From Cucumis sativus (taxonomy: Eukaryota > Streptophyta > Magnoliopsida > Cucurbitales > Cucurbitaceae): 64,000 nt of DNA. The stretch covers positions 62,001-126,000 of the forward strand of contig NW_022279584.1 in the NCBI RefSeq assembly GCF_000004075.3, given 5' to 3'. Under the pieces are notes generated by a model that saw only the letters and a list, made by a program, of their open reading frames with translations, was not told the origin of the DNA and ran no database searches. Both the position numbers and the translations under genes were made by a program. Each line of letters begins with the position of its first letter. The first letter of the stretch is position 1. Below are positions 32,877-44,493 of this stretch, one piece after another.

Positions 32877-33576
32877 TGTAATGGGTATGGGGATGTCCTA
32901 GTTTATTGTATTGGGGATTTAATTGTTGAGTACTACAAATTTGTAAATCTACTAATTTAGAGGATTTTCTCATATCGTGCTTCATTTCTAATTCATTTTA
33001 AAGGATTTATCTTGATCTCTAAAAAGAGTGGTCGTAATGGTTTGATCCTAAACCGTGGTGAAATGATTGAGCTTGTTCTTACACTTGAAAAAAGGAACGT
33101 TGTATGGATCTACTCTAAGCCATCGAAAGAGTCAAGTTTGAGTGAAATAACCAAGAGGAGCTTGAAAAGTGGATGTAGGTCGGTTGTGCCGAGCCACTAT
33201 AAAATTTCCCGATGTTAATTTCTTTATCTCTCAACTATTTAATTTTGCAATTAATTTGTTATCAAATTTTAGTGTTTGAAATTAATTGCAACTTTTGTTC
33301 TTGAGATTAATTGCTCACTTCTCTATTTAGGTTGGTTTAAGTTTATCTTTGCATATTTGTGTTACCAATTTTCTTGTTATAAAAACATTAAAATGGATGT
33401 TTGAATTTGTTAACGTCACCTTATAAGTTATTTTGATGTGCATGCATTTGTATGAGATTATTGATTACATTATTTATTAGCAAAAAGTTTGTTAATTTAT
33501 TTAATTTGGCCCACTTGTTTCATTAATTTGTAAAAACCTTATTCACCCTCTTGAGGATTCCCATACCGATCGTACA
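32877..33576 (+). mobile_element. Copia 3' LTR
   Basis: The segment begins TGTAATGGGTATGGGG and ends CCATACCGATCGTACA, so its ends form a short imperfect inverted repeat (TGTA...TACA), as LTRs do. Around 33170-33215 the words gtggatgtaggtcgg and gagccactataaaat mark the transcribed region shared with the antisense LTR at 15697-16849. No target duplication can be checked because the other LTR is missing. Confidence 0.6.
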
Positions 33577-34160
33577 CGAGATACAATTGAAGATAATTCA
33601 AATTCTAGATTAAGTTAAATATGTGATGCTTAACTTAGTAATTAATTAATTGGAAAAGTAATTAATTAAATTAAATCATGAATAATACACATAAATGTAG
33701 CAAAACCCAAAAATATTTACGTCGCATGTAACAAAAAATTAAAGCACATGAAGCCACCATTATTTTTTTTATAAATTTTCAGATTTTCCCTTTGTCATTA
33801 TTTTTGCGCATTGTGAAACCATTCTTCACTTCACTTCTTTTTCTTCTTCTTTGCAATTTATTCTTCTCTTCTTCGTATTATTAATTTCTTCATATTATTA
33901 CTTCTCTTTCATATTCTCACTTCTTCTTGTCTTTGATTTCTTCATTTCCTTTTTCAAAATTTCTTCCTTCTTCATCTCTCATCTTTTTTTTTTGCTTCTT
34001 GGTACAAGATCTAAATGATATTAGTACATGATTTAAATGATAATGTATCAATATCTAAATTATCAGTTGTCTATCCCAAATAAACAGACATAGACCACTG
34101 TTACTAATGGATCGTTTAGATTTGGTACAATATTGTTTAGACTAAATAAAAGATCGTTTA
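33577..34160. other. AT-rich spacer with inverted copy of the 780-1190 repeat
   Basis: 33577-33830 shows nothing recognisable. 33830-34160 carries cttcttctt-rich sequence then ctaaatgat/atcgtttagat words, the opposite orientation of the dispersed repeat near the window start. Confidence 0.45.
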
Positions 34161-34610
34161 TGTTGGGATTTATGTCCTAAAACTCGTAGATTGTAAATAT
34201 AATTCATTAATCGTTGTTAATAACATGTTATTATTGTAATAATTGTTATTGGTTATAATATTAGTTGTCTTAATAACTCAAATCAAACAAACTAACATCC
34301 TAAGTTGTTTAATGAATCTTAAACAGTATGTAGAGACATACAGGGATAAAGGTTCAAGATCAGCTTAAAGGTTCTATAGTACAAGGATAAGGCTGAATAC
34401 CTAATCCTGGTAACACTATGAATATGGCTCACTTTGTATTTGATACAAACACAATGATTCAACGCGTTTGTGTAGTTGACATACGAGTGACGGTATCTTA
34501 TGCAATAAGTTTACATAAGATCAGACGGCAAAATAATAACTACTAGATGAAACTCTGTTTACTAGTCAGGTTTCTATTCATTAGGATGACCTAGGTAACT
34601 TAGTTTTAAT
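34161..34610 (+). mobile_element. Copia LTR fragment, second family
   Basis: The segment begins TGTTGGGATTTATGTCCTAA. The same start (TGTTGGAATTTATGTCCTAA) is found at 63444, so this is a repeated LTR family distinct from 32877-33576. It runs about 450 bases and is cut at 34611 by the minus-strand Gypsy. No continuation appears at that Gypsy's other end. Confidence 0.5.
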
Positions 34611-34832
34611 TGTAACGCCCCAACTTTTCTAGAAGGTTGAGGTCATTACTATTTAAGTAAATATAGATTTTTTTTAATATACAAGAAAATAAATTAAAAT
34701 TTGAGGAAAAACTTTAAATAATAAGTAGTTAAAATAACTGATCAAAATACCAGTTTGGGCCCAAAAATAGAAGAAATACTTAAAGTAATTGAACCAGAGT
34801 TCTGAAATAAACCTATGAAAATATAACTCATG
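34611..34832 (-). mobile_element. Gypsy 3' LTR, severely truncated
   Basis: tgtaacgccccaacttttct onward matches 39647-39880 closely (down to gaactggagttctgaaataa, gaaaatataact). It then jumps into polyprotein sequence at about 34833. Only ~222 of ~2290 LTR bases remain. The deletion also removed the polypurine tract and the last codons of pol. Confidence 0.8.
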
Positions 34833-37800
34833 TTGTCCTCTTTCTCTCAAGTAGCTTCCTCAACCTCGTGGTTTCGCCACAAAACCTTGACCAATGTAAT
34901 TCCTCTGTTACAAAGCAGTTTAACTTCCTTAGCCAAAATCTCAACTGGCCGCTCCTCATAGCTTAAGTTGTCGTTAATTTGCAACGGTTTGTAGTCGACT
35001 ATATGTGAGGGATCTGCCACATACTTCCTCAGCATGGAGACATGAAACACATCATGAACTGCAGATAATTGCGGAGGCAAGGCCAAATGATAAGCTACAG
35101 GGCCAATCCTTTCAAGAATCTCAAACGACCCTACAAAACGTGGACTCAACTTCCCTTTCTTCTCGAATCTTAGAACACCCTTTATAGGTGCTACCTTCAG
35201 AAAAATCATGTCTCCTACGTCAAACTCAAGATCCCTACGTCGTTCATCAGCATAGTTCCTCTGTCTGCTCTGTGTTGTCAATATGCGAGCTCTAATTTTC
35301 TGTGTGGCTTCGTTGGTGGGCTGAACTAGTTCAAGGCCTAACATTCTCTGCTCACCAACCTCACCCCAACAAACCGGGGATCTACAACTTTTACCATACA
35401 AAGCTTCAAACGGTGCCATGCCAATGGTAGCTATTATAGGCGAACTCCATCAAGTTCAAGTGGGAGTCCCAACTCCCTAAGAACTCCAACACACAAGCTC
35501 GCAACATATCCTCCAGAATCTAATTCAAACGCTCTATCTGACCATCAGTCTGAGGATGAAAAGTTGTACTGGAGTCCAATCTCGTGCCCATGGTAACCTG
35601 AAGTCCTTTCCAGAACTTGAAAGTAAAACGGGCATCTCTATCAAAAACAATGGATACCGATACCCTATGCAACCTCACTACTTCAGTTATATACAATTAT
35701 ATGGGTTGCCCGGGACTCAAACCCAGAACTTGTGCCCACTTACTGGCAGTATAAGTGGACTTCCCTGGAATGAAGTGTGCTGACTTCGTGAGTCTGTCAA
35801 CAACAACCCATATCACTGTATAACTCTTCAGGGTCCTAGGTAGTCCAGAAATGAAGTCCATAGATACATTCTTCCACTTCCACTCTGGCACACCCAAGGG
35901 TTGTAACAACCCTGCTGGCTTTTGTCTTGGTGCCTTCACCTTCTGGCACACCAGACATTTACTAACAAAATCTGCCACCTCTCTCTTCATATTTCTCCAC
36001 TAGTAAACTCGCTTCAAATCCCAGTACATCTTTGTACTGCCTGGATGCATAGAAAATGGGGAACTATGGGCCTCAGTCAACAACTCGGTCTTAACTGTAT
36101 TGTCTGCTGGCACACATAATCGTTTGTCAAACACGAGTCCCTCATCAGTGGATATAGAGAACTCCTCAACTTGCCCTCCTTCTACTAAGCGGCGCTTATC
36201 CACCAAATAAGGGTTAGTGAGCTGGGCAATAATAATTCTCTGCCTCAAAGTTGGCTGTACTGACAATTGAGCTAACTGTGAGGTAACTTCCCCTACTAAA
36301 ATTACAAGCTCAGCTCTCTCAAGGTCTCTATGCAAATGAACCTGCCTAATAATGAGTGCTGCAGAATGTGATATCTTCCTACTAAGAGCATCAACTACCA
36401 CATCCGCCTTACCTGGGTGGTATAAAATCTCATAGTCATAGTCTTTAACCTACTCGAGCCATCTTCGCTGCCTCAAATTCAACTCCTTCTGAGTGAAGAA
36501 GTACTTCAAGCTCTTATGGTCGGTGAAGATCTGAATCTTCTCACCGTATAAATAGTGCCTCCAAATCTTTAGTGCAAAAAACTAATGCAGCCAACTCTAA
36601 ATCATGTGTAGGATAGTTTTGCTCATGACTTTTCAACTGACGAGAAGCATAAGTAACCATCATATCTTGTTGCATCAAAAAGCAACCCAGTCCTTTCTTA
36701 GAGGCATCATTGTATATCACATAATTACCAGATCCATTAGGCATTGTAAGGACCGATGGAGTAACGAGTTTTTGCTTGAGATTCTAGAAACTGCTCTCAC
36801 ACGCTGGACTCCAAACAAAAGGAGTCCCCTTCCTGCTTAGTTGGGTCAAAGGACTAGCTATATGAGAGAACCCTTCCACAAACCTCCTGTAATAACCTAC
36901 TAAACCTAGAAAACTTCGAACTTCACTAATTGTAGAAGGTCGAGGCCAATTGGTAACGACTTCGATCTTTGCTGGGTCCACAGAAAGTCCCTCACTGGAT
37001 ACTACATGACCAAGGAATGACACCTGCTTCATCCAGAACTCGCACTTGGAAAACTTGGCATACAACCTATTGGCTCGAAGGGTCTCGAATACCTGATGCA
37101 AATGCTCCTCATGCTCAGCCTCTGCCTTGGAGTAAACCAAGATGTCATCAATAAAAACTATCGCATAAATGTCTAATGTCTAAGAAATCCTTAAACACCA
37201 TGTTCATCAATTCCATAAATGCAGCAAGAGCATTTGTCAAGCCAAAGGACATTACAATAAACTCATAATGTCCATAACGAGAACGAAAGGTCGTCTTAGA
37301 TATCATTGTGCCTAATCCTCAACTGGTGATATCCCAAACGTAAACCGATCTTAGAGAACATCGTGGCTCTCTGTAGCTGATCAAATAGCTCCTCATTTCT
37401 AGGCAATGGATATTTGTTCTTGATTGTCACCTTATTAAGCTCTCTATAGTCAATGCAAAGACGCATCGACCCATCTTTCTTCTTCACAAACAACATTGGT
37501 GCTCTCCAAGGTAACACACTAGGTCGAATAAAACCCTTGTCCAGCAATTCCTGCAACTCGACCTTCAGCTCCTTCAGTTCTGCTGGCGTCATTCTGTATG
37601 AGGCTCTCGATATGAGACCAGTACCTGGTTCGAGCTCTATGGCGAAGTCAACCTCTCTGCGGCGCGGAAGTCCTAGAAGCTCCTCTGGAAAAATATCGAG
37701 ATATTTCCCTACCACTAGCTCAGATGATAAAGATACTTTAGGCCCTCTAGTGTCCATAACACTAGCCAAGATACTCCAAGTACCCTGGTCGAGCAGCTTA

Positions 37801-38215
37801 CTAACCTTCATGGCTGAGATAACTTTAGGTAGAACCACAGTCCCTGCCCCCTTATACTTAAAACTAGTTACCTCAAGAGGGTTAAAAATTACCTCCTTGC
37901 GGGAACAATCTATGTTTGCATGGTTAGCGGATAGCCAATCCATGCCTAATATTACATCAAAATCTTGCATGTCCAATACTAATAAAGTTACATCTAAAAC
38001 ATGCGCAGGTGCCAATTCTTTTCTCTCGACAACATAATTTCTCCAGATGGAGTAGAAACAGACAACAGGTAACTCAGGGGTTCTACTTCTAAATTCATAT
38101 GTTATACAAACACAGAGGATATAAAAGAATGAGAGGACCCCGAGTCAAATAATACTAAAGCCAGGTGTTCCAAGATTGTGAGTGTACCTGTCACCATTGT
38201 GCCAACTCTCTCGGC
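34833..38215 (-). mobile_element. Gypsy pol (protease, RT, RNase H, integrase), minus strand
   Basis: Right to left: end of protease ([20 protein letters not shown], 37960); reverse transcriptase ([40 protein letters not shown], with [15 protein letters not shown] where Asp of FSKID is replaced by Gly, a catalytic loss); connection ([20 protein letters not shown]); RNase H ([16 protein letters not shown], 36541-36744); integrase zinc region (LTEAHSSPFSMHPGSTKMYW) and core (WKWKNVSMDFISGLPRTLKS, 35880); C-terminal region (LEFDVGDMIFLKVAPIKGVL, 34847-35419). Several stops and frameshifts occur. Same Tekay-like family as the 18-31 kb unit, but less decayed. Confidence 0.85.
35697..35735 (-). other. 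~33-bp insertion with tRNA T-arm-like sequence in integrase
   Basis: The related element reads gggcacagttgtatatgacc at this position. Here, on the minus strand, about 33 bases containing ggtttgagtccc intervene before ttgtatataac, breaking the frame. ggtttgagtcc is one base from the RNA polymerase III B-box/T-arm consensus GGTTCGANTCC. Confidence 0.45.
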
Positions 38216-39450
38216 CTCCTGCCTATTAGTGACAAAAACTCTCCCTTGATGGGGGTGGGGAAGTCTGGTTCGCAACAACTCCGAATGACTTCTGAGGGCA
38301 CTTATCAGCTAGATGCCTAAGTTGTCTGCATTTGTAACATACTCCACTTCCTGCTAGGTAACGACCCGAGTGAGGTCTTCCATAATTAAGAGTCATGAAT
38401 AGTACCTTCAAGGTTTGGCCTGTCTGAGTAGCTTGTTGTCAGTGCCGTTGGAACAAACCATTGATCTCAAATTCCTTTGTGGTGCTACTATAGGCTGCTG
38501 CTCAGTCTTCCGTTTATGTCCCGAAGTTGGCCCCTTCTCTACAGCCTTGGCCAACATCGTCCTCTCATACAAACTCAGGTCTACTGCCATGCGCAGCGCA
38601 TCAGCTTGGGTGGTTGGTCTAAGGACACGAACGAAACCCTAGATCTTAGACTTGAGACCTTTGACGAACTTGTTAGCTCTCTCAGCCTCGGTTCTCACTA
38701 AATCGGGTGCAAACTGGGATAACACATCGAACTTCTGATCATACTCTTCCATGGTCATGTTACCTTGCTCTAGTTTTAGGAACTCTGGCACTTGGCCTCT
38801 CTCACTGTGGCAGAGAAGAATTTGGCATAAAAGTTCTCCTTGAGCGGCTCCCAGGTGATCTTACTTATATCTCCACTCAACATCCTCTCTGTGGACTCCC
38901 ACCAACCTCTGCTTCTATCAATCATTAAGTACACAGCGTACTAAATCTTCTGGTCATTAGGGCACTTCATATAACGAAAGATGGTCTCCACCAAACTCAA
39001 CCACATTTGTGCTTTGGTGGGATCTGCTAAAGATCCATCAAAAGTTTAAGGGTTATACTTCCTCAAGTCCCTCAAGTGCTTGGCTTCGGCTAAAAGCATG
39101 CCTGGTAAGTGTTGGGCTACAATTGGGGCCTGAACTCCTGTAGCTGGAATCTGATCACCTACAGCCGATGCCTGAACAAGAGCTGTCTAGGTCTGTGAGG
39201 CAGGCTGTCGTTGTGCCATCACTTCAAACAATAAGTCTCTGTACCTTTGCTCCATAGCAGCAAGGTCTGCTTGAGTAACAGGTGCAGTAGGGTTGACAGC
39301 TTGTACAGTTGGTTGTTCCCCGGGCTGTCCTCCAGGTTGTGCTTCAGGTTGTCCCACAGGATGGTTACATCCAGCTCCTCTACCTCTAATACCACCTCTA
39401 TGAACACTTCTACATGGCAGCATTTTTTTCCTAATTTCCACCATTAAAAG
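38216..39450 (-). mobile_element. Gypsy gag, minus strand
   Basis: Starts near 39447 with a basic leader (RGGIRGRGAG), then a Gln/Pro-rich stretch, NPTAPVTQADLAAMEQRYRD, AEAKHLRDLRKYNP and LADPTKAQMWLSLVETIFRY (gag core). An intact CCHC knuckle (CYKCRQLRHLADKC, CX2CX4HX4C) lies at 38290-38345. Gag packages the RNA and forms the particle. Frames change at least three times. Confidence 0.8.
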
Positions 39451-39632
39451 TCTTTTACTACGAGTTCATTCATAACATGCTTACTTATCTAGTTTAATTC
39501 ATGCAAGGTCATATGCACAATCTTAAATTATATCATAAAAATGTACCTGGCGAGTGACGAAAGACCGTATTAACTATAGGGATAAAATCAAAGACTTACA
39601 TCGTAAGTCAGTCTACAAAATCTAAAACTTTG

Positions 39633-39646
39633 ACTCTGATACCAAC
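39633..39646 (-). promoter_or_regulatory. Gypsy primer binding site
   Basis: The minus strand reads GTTGGTATCAGAGT directly after the LTR end (...CGTTACA). This is complementary to initiator tRNA-Met with one change at its 3' side. Confidence 0.8.
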
Positions 39647-41935
39647 TGTAACGCCCCAACTTTTCTAGAAGGTTTAGGTCATTACTATTTAAGTAAATAT
39701 AGATTTTTTTTTTAATATACAAGAAAATAAATTAAAATTTGAGGAAAAACTTTAAATAATAAAAATAAATAAATAGTTAAAATAACTAATCTAAATTCTA
39801 CTTTCGACCCAAAAATAGAGGAAATATACTTAAAGTAATTGAACTGGAGTTCTGAAATAAATCTATGAAAATATAACTACTGAAATATAAATGTGAAAGA
39901 AAACTGAACGGTTCCCTATGGCGATCCACGGTCACTTCTTATCATTCGCCAGTTTTCCCTTGCCTCTACCCTTACCTGAAAACTAAACATTTAAAAGAGT
40001 GAGTATAAATTTATACTTAGTAAGAGACCCATATTGGTCTCAGTATGTGTCTGTTAACCTAGAGTCATGTAACATGGTACTGCATACTATTGCGCTCCCG
40101 AATGCATACTATCCAATGGTTCCGTAGGGACACATTTGGGCTCTCGGTGAACCCGAAGGAATAACCCTATAGGAGAGTCGGGTTGTAAGTGATCCCATCG
40201 AATCACATCTCAAACCAGCCACATAGGCATACATAGGTGGTGAACCCGAGGGACCCTCATATGGTATGACTCTAACAGGCAAAACTAACAGAACACTATA
40301 GCCTATACATGCTTATCATAGCATCAACATCTTAGCTCAGTTACACATAACTCAAAAGTCACATATTTGATCATAGCATGCCTCAACAAAGAATATTATA
40401 TCTAAATCATAATATGGTTTACTAAGTAACTATTTATACAGCCATCTCAAATAGACATATTATACATCTCTTACTTACACTACTAAACAATACATAACAT
40501 ACCTGCAACTTCCAAGTAGGGTTTAGTACGAAAAATCTCTTACCTGGAGATTCACAAAAGAAATAGTACTCCTCTGATTGAGAGTCAAATCCTCACAATA
40601 AACTCAGTCCTAAACATGAACAAAATTAAACTTAATAATTTTGTCAATCTATCACTTTACTGTTTAATTAGGCAACCAATTCAATCAAACTTACCCCAAA
40701 GATTTAAAGTTGATCTCAATACAACCTTAAATTGAAATTTGCACAATTCAATTCCTCAACCACACCTTAACCTTCAAAAAACATAATACAACTCATTCCA
40801 GTGCTAACTTATTTAAGACCCAAAACAATAATTATTTGGGCATACCAAACCCAACAAGAACTAAGCAAAAACTCACCAAGGGCTTAAATATGTTGCAGAC
40901 GGCTAAAACTGAAGGTGGCTCGGCTAGCAAGGCTTCGGCTCGGGTCTTGAGACTCACGGCTCGCATACGGCTCACACAGGATCGACTCAGTTGTGTATGG
41001 CTCGCGTACGGCTTACATGGAACGGCTTGGATCAACAGAGATGACTCACGCGGCTCGGTGAAGGGACACGGCTTGAACTGACGCGGCTTGGACGTGTGGC
41101 TCGCGAAAAGAAAATTGTCATGGCTTGAATCCTTGACTGTCAAGCGCGATGATGTCCGGCGGTGCTGTGCAAGTGGAGGCTACGACCGATGATGGTTTCG
41201 ACAAAAGAGAGGGTTACGATCGACGACGCGAAGGAGGAGCGAACGGCGGATAGGGGTCGTTCGACTGTCCGATGCAACACGAGTCAACACGGCTGGAGAG
41301 AAACGAACGGTTGTGCTTCGTGACCGTGATGCTTCGACTATGCGACCGTGACGAGGACTCTCTCACTGGAGTGTTGTGCGCGACGATGGCTGAAGTGGGG
41401 CGGCGACTGCTCTAGGGTTGAATGGTGAAGAAGAAAGAGGGGTGGAGAAGATGGACATGAAAAATGAAAGAGGCTTATTTAATATATACAATAATAATAA
41501 TAATACAGTATTATTGTCATTATCTTTATTGTCATTATTTAATTTCCCCAACGAACTCATTTTTTTCTATTTCAAATAATTTTTCTCTTTCTTCATTACC
41601 GACTCAATATATCATCAATAACTTCTCTCTTTTCCATAATAATTATATTATGAATAATTATATTATCCCATAATATAATTATTCTTATTCCTCTATAACT
41701 TTGCTTATACTGATAAAAAATAATTACTCATAATACTTCAAACTTTACAAATTTAATTTACCAACCAATCAATCCAAAAATCACCACTTTAACAATAGGA
41801 TTTCAAATTTCAGAATTAACCACATATCACTCCAACGTACTTAACTTCCACAAATCAAATAATTTCACACATAACACCTAAAAAATTTCAATATAACACA
41901 CATTAAAGTTAACTTACTAGTTTTGGGGTGTTATA
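39647..41935 (-). mobile_element. Gypsy 5' LTR, full length (2289 bp)
   Basis: On the minus strand it begins TATAACACCCCAAAAC (normally TG) and ends CGTTACA next to the primer site. Words shared with the LTRs of the 18-31 kb unit include gatccacggtcacttctt, gagtgagtataaatttatac and the cttatttaagacccaaa/ttgggcataccaaac block, placing them in one family. The GC-richer part (40900-41450) contains ORFs without protein similarity. The right flank (ttgaa) does not match the left flank (ttaat) well, so I claim no target duplication. Confidence 0.8.
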
Positions 41936-42814
41936 TTGAAATCAATCATTTCCTTCATCCACCTTCATCTACGTTTGTGCCCAGCTCTCACGACCACCAT
42001 CAAAATATTTTTCTCTCCAGTGAATCGTGTTTGTGAGATAGCCAGATTCAGCATTCACCACCCACAAATCTCCAACTCTGAACCCATTCGGTTAGATACC
42101 CACCTAAAATCGGACTGATTCTGATTCAACAGTCACAACCCACACGTTTCAGCAGTCACCGGTGAACCTATTTGATGAGATATCTGGTGAACCCATTAGT
42201 TTGTAGCTTTTAAAAAGATAAACTCTTATACTTTTGTGTACGTTACTCTGAACGCTTTTGTTTACTGTGATGTTCTATGCTAATTTGTATTGTTTTCTAA
42301 CATATCTTCCAATTGCTAGGAAGAAGTTGCTTAAGTGATTCTTAAAGAAGGGTAAGGAGAGGTAATGATTCATACTCCTTGAAAATTAAATCCGTATTTT
42401 TATTTATTTGTATTATCTTTAAGATTTTGAAAAGTTTTTTTTACGCTTGTGTATCCAAAGAATGAATGAATGCTTTCGATTTGTAATTATTGAATTGGTT
42501 TGTGCTTCAATATTACAAAACCAATTATAATTTTAAACTATATTCATTTAACTTAATAACATTAATTAAATTATAATTTCTATTAATATTGATTTAAGAG
42601 TGTCATTAGTGTAATTATATCAATATAATGCGATCTTATCCAATTTTACCAACAAAAAACAAGTCAAATATGAACTAATAAATCCACACTCTTTGTCATA
42701 AGAGATATAATAACGTTTTTATGGGTCATTTTAAAAAATGACAAAACAACTTTTTCTTTTGAATTTTAGCAAATAGCATTTTTTATCTGAAAAAGATACA
42801 TCAACCCATAATAA
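41936..42814. other. Unassigned sequence
   Basis: 41936-42360 is C/T-rich with a 60-codon ORF lacking any domain. It could be a gene leader or another LTR piece. 42360-42814 is AT-rich with nothing recognisable. Confidence 0.4.
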
Positions 42815-43000
42815 CACTACAACAAATCTGGGTTGTAGTGTCAGGTGAAAAAAATGAAAAATTGTCTTTATTGTCGTTTTTGAAAAGGTGGATCAAACCG
42901 ACATTAATGATAAGGGTTTAATGTCGTTTTTAAATCGACATTAATGATGAGCCAGTTTTATTTTTTTTTTGAATTTTTTGTATTTTTTTCCTAATTTCCA
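42815..43000 (+). mobile_element. CACTA-like terminus with hairpin
   Basis: CACTACAACAAATCTGG begins a terminus whose first 26 bases form a perfect hairpin (9-bp arms cactacaac/gttgtagtg, 8-base loop). Just inside is a palindrome ttaatgtcg...cgacattaa (about 42918-42950), with another cgacattaatgat upstream. This parallels the TTGACG palindromes of the CACTA at 24118 but uses a different core. The other end of the element is not identified. Confidence 0.45.
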
Positions 43001-44475
43001 CCATTTTTAATTTCTTTTTAAAAAATTGTTAGGTTTTAAAAAGTAAATTTTTCCTCTCTTTCTTACTTTTCTCTTTCTTACTCTACTCTTTCCCTATCAA
43101 TTTTTCTTTTATTTCTCTCCAAGTTGGTTTCTAATTTTGTTCTCTTCTCAATCTGTGACCCTAGATCGCGAACGGCAACCAATCTTCATCGTGCTTCCAC
43201 CGCAAAAATCCTTGGGTTTTTTCATTTGATTGTTAACTTGTGACTGCTAGGTAGCATTATTGATTATTAATTGTCTTTATTTTTTCAAATGTGCAGCCTT
43301 ATTCATACTATCTTTTGTTAGAAAAATGAAAGAAGAGAAGGCATAGAAATGAGCTTGGTAACTAGCATTCTTGTAGGTGGATTTGCCAAAATGGAAAATG
43401 TAGAGTAAGTAATTTTGGTATAGCTATTTGGAGTGTTATGTGAAGCACAATATCTTCATAATGTGATGCGTTTTGGTTTTCGATTGAGATCAATCTTGGT
43501 AATTAATTGTTTTGAATTGTGTTTTATTTTATCTTTTAGTAGTAAATGTTTTTGTTTTCTTTAGTTTAGTTTGAGTATTAGTCTGTTTTGATATATTTGT
43601 AGGTTGCATCTATTTATCCATATATTTATCTTTGATCAATACCTAGCTAGTGGAGTCTCTTCTTTTTATGGGCTTCCTTATATTCCATGTTCTTTTACTA
43701 TATATTTGAGATTTTCACCTTCCATAAATGAAATAAATTAACTATTTTCATTTGAAAAGAAAAACGATCCAATAGGAGTTTGTAAGATTATTTATCATCT
43801 CCATTGTTTAACTTTCTCTATAAAAACAATGTTGCTATTGATGGGTAAATTTATACAATTAAGAGTAAGAAGCCTATAGACTAGCATTGCTAAATTGAAC
43901 ATTCAAAATTTGCTTTGAAGTAAGAGTCGAGGATGGTATAATTATTCTTTAGTTGTATTCCTCTTTTTCTTATAGATCTTTGAAGAACCAAATTAGGTTA
44001 TTTTCTTCTTCTTAATGAGTTGTTTGATCAAAGCTTATTTTCTTCTTTATTTTTGCAGCACTTTTGGGTTGCCATTTCAATTGTCTTCTTTGTTGCTGCT
44101 ACATTATTTACTCTACTGAAACTTTGTGGTAATTTTTAATTTTCCACATTTAGATTGCAGTCTGTTTAGTTTGATTTTAAATAATATGTACTAATTTTGT
44201 AAATTCTAGATTTAATATTCCCCAGGTTGTAAAGTATATTTTGGTCTTAGATAGCCAGCCAAGCTAAGCTAAGTAGATGGAAGCAATTGTTGAAGTTGAA
44301 GATTGTGAAAGCGTTTAAGATTTCATGCTTCTTCTCAATGCAAGAACATTCAGTGTATCTTCTGATTATGTCCTGAATGCGGTAGGAAAAATGATATGAA
44401 GTTGTAATTCAAGCTAAGGTTTTGTTACATAAACCAAAATGCATCATGTTCCTACCTTATGCCTACTACATTGCT
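43001..44475. other. Unassigned sequence with exon-like piece at 44059-44128
   Basis: 43140-43200 looks like a leader. At 44059-44128 a 70-bp segment between tatttttgcag and gtaattttt encodes HFWVAISIVFFVAATLFTLL then KLC, a plausible transmembrane helix. I cannot connect it to other exons. It may be captured host exon sequence inside the transposon that begins at 42815. Confidence 0.3.
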
Positions 44476-44493
44476 AACAATACACTTACTGCA
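44476..44493. repeat. Left target-site duplication of processed pseudogene
   Basis: aacaatacacttactgca, identical over 18 bases to 45822-45839. Confidence 0.85.

Noticed and set aside
34606..41940. Target-site duplication for the minus-strand Gypsy (ttaat / ttgaa)
   Set aside because: Only 3 of 5 bases agree and the left LTR is truncated, so the duplication is not supported.
41936..42118. 60-codon ORF next to the Gypsy LTR as a small gene
   Set aside because: No domain, no splice or promoter support, and the ORF is short enough to be chance.
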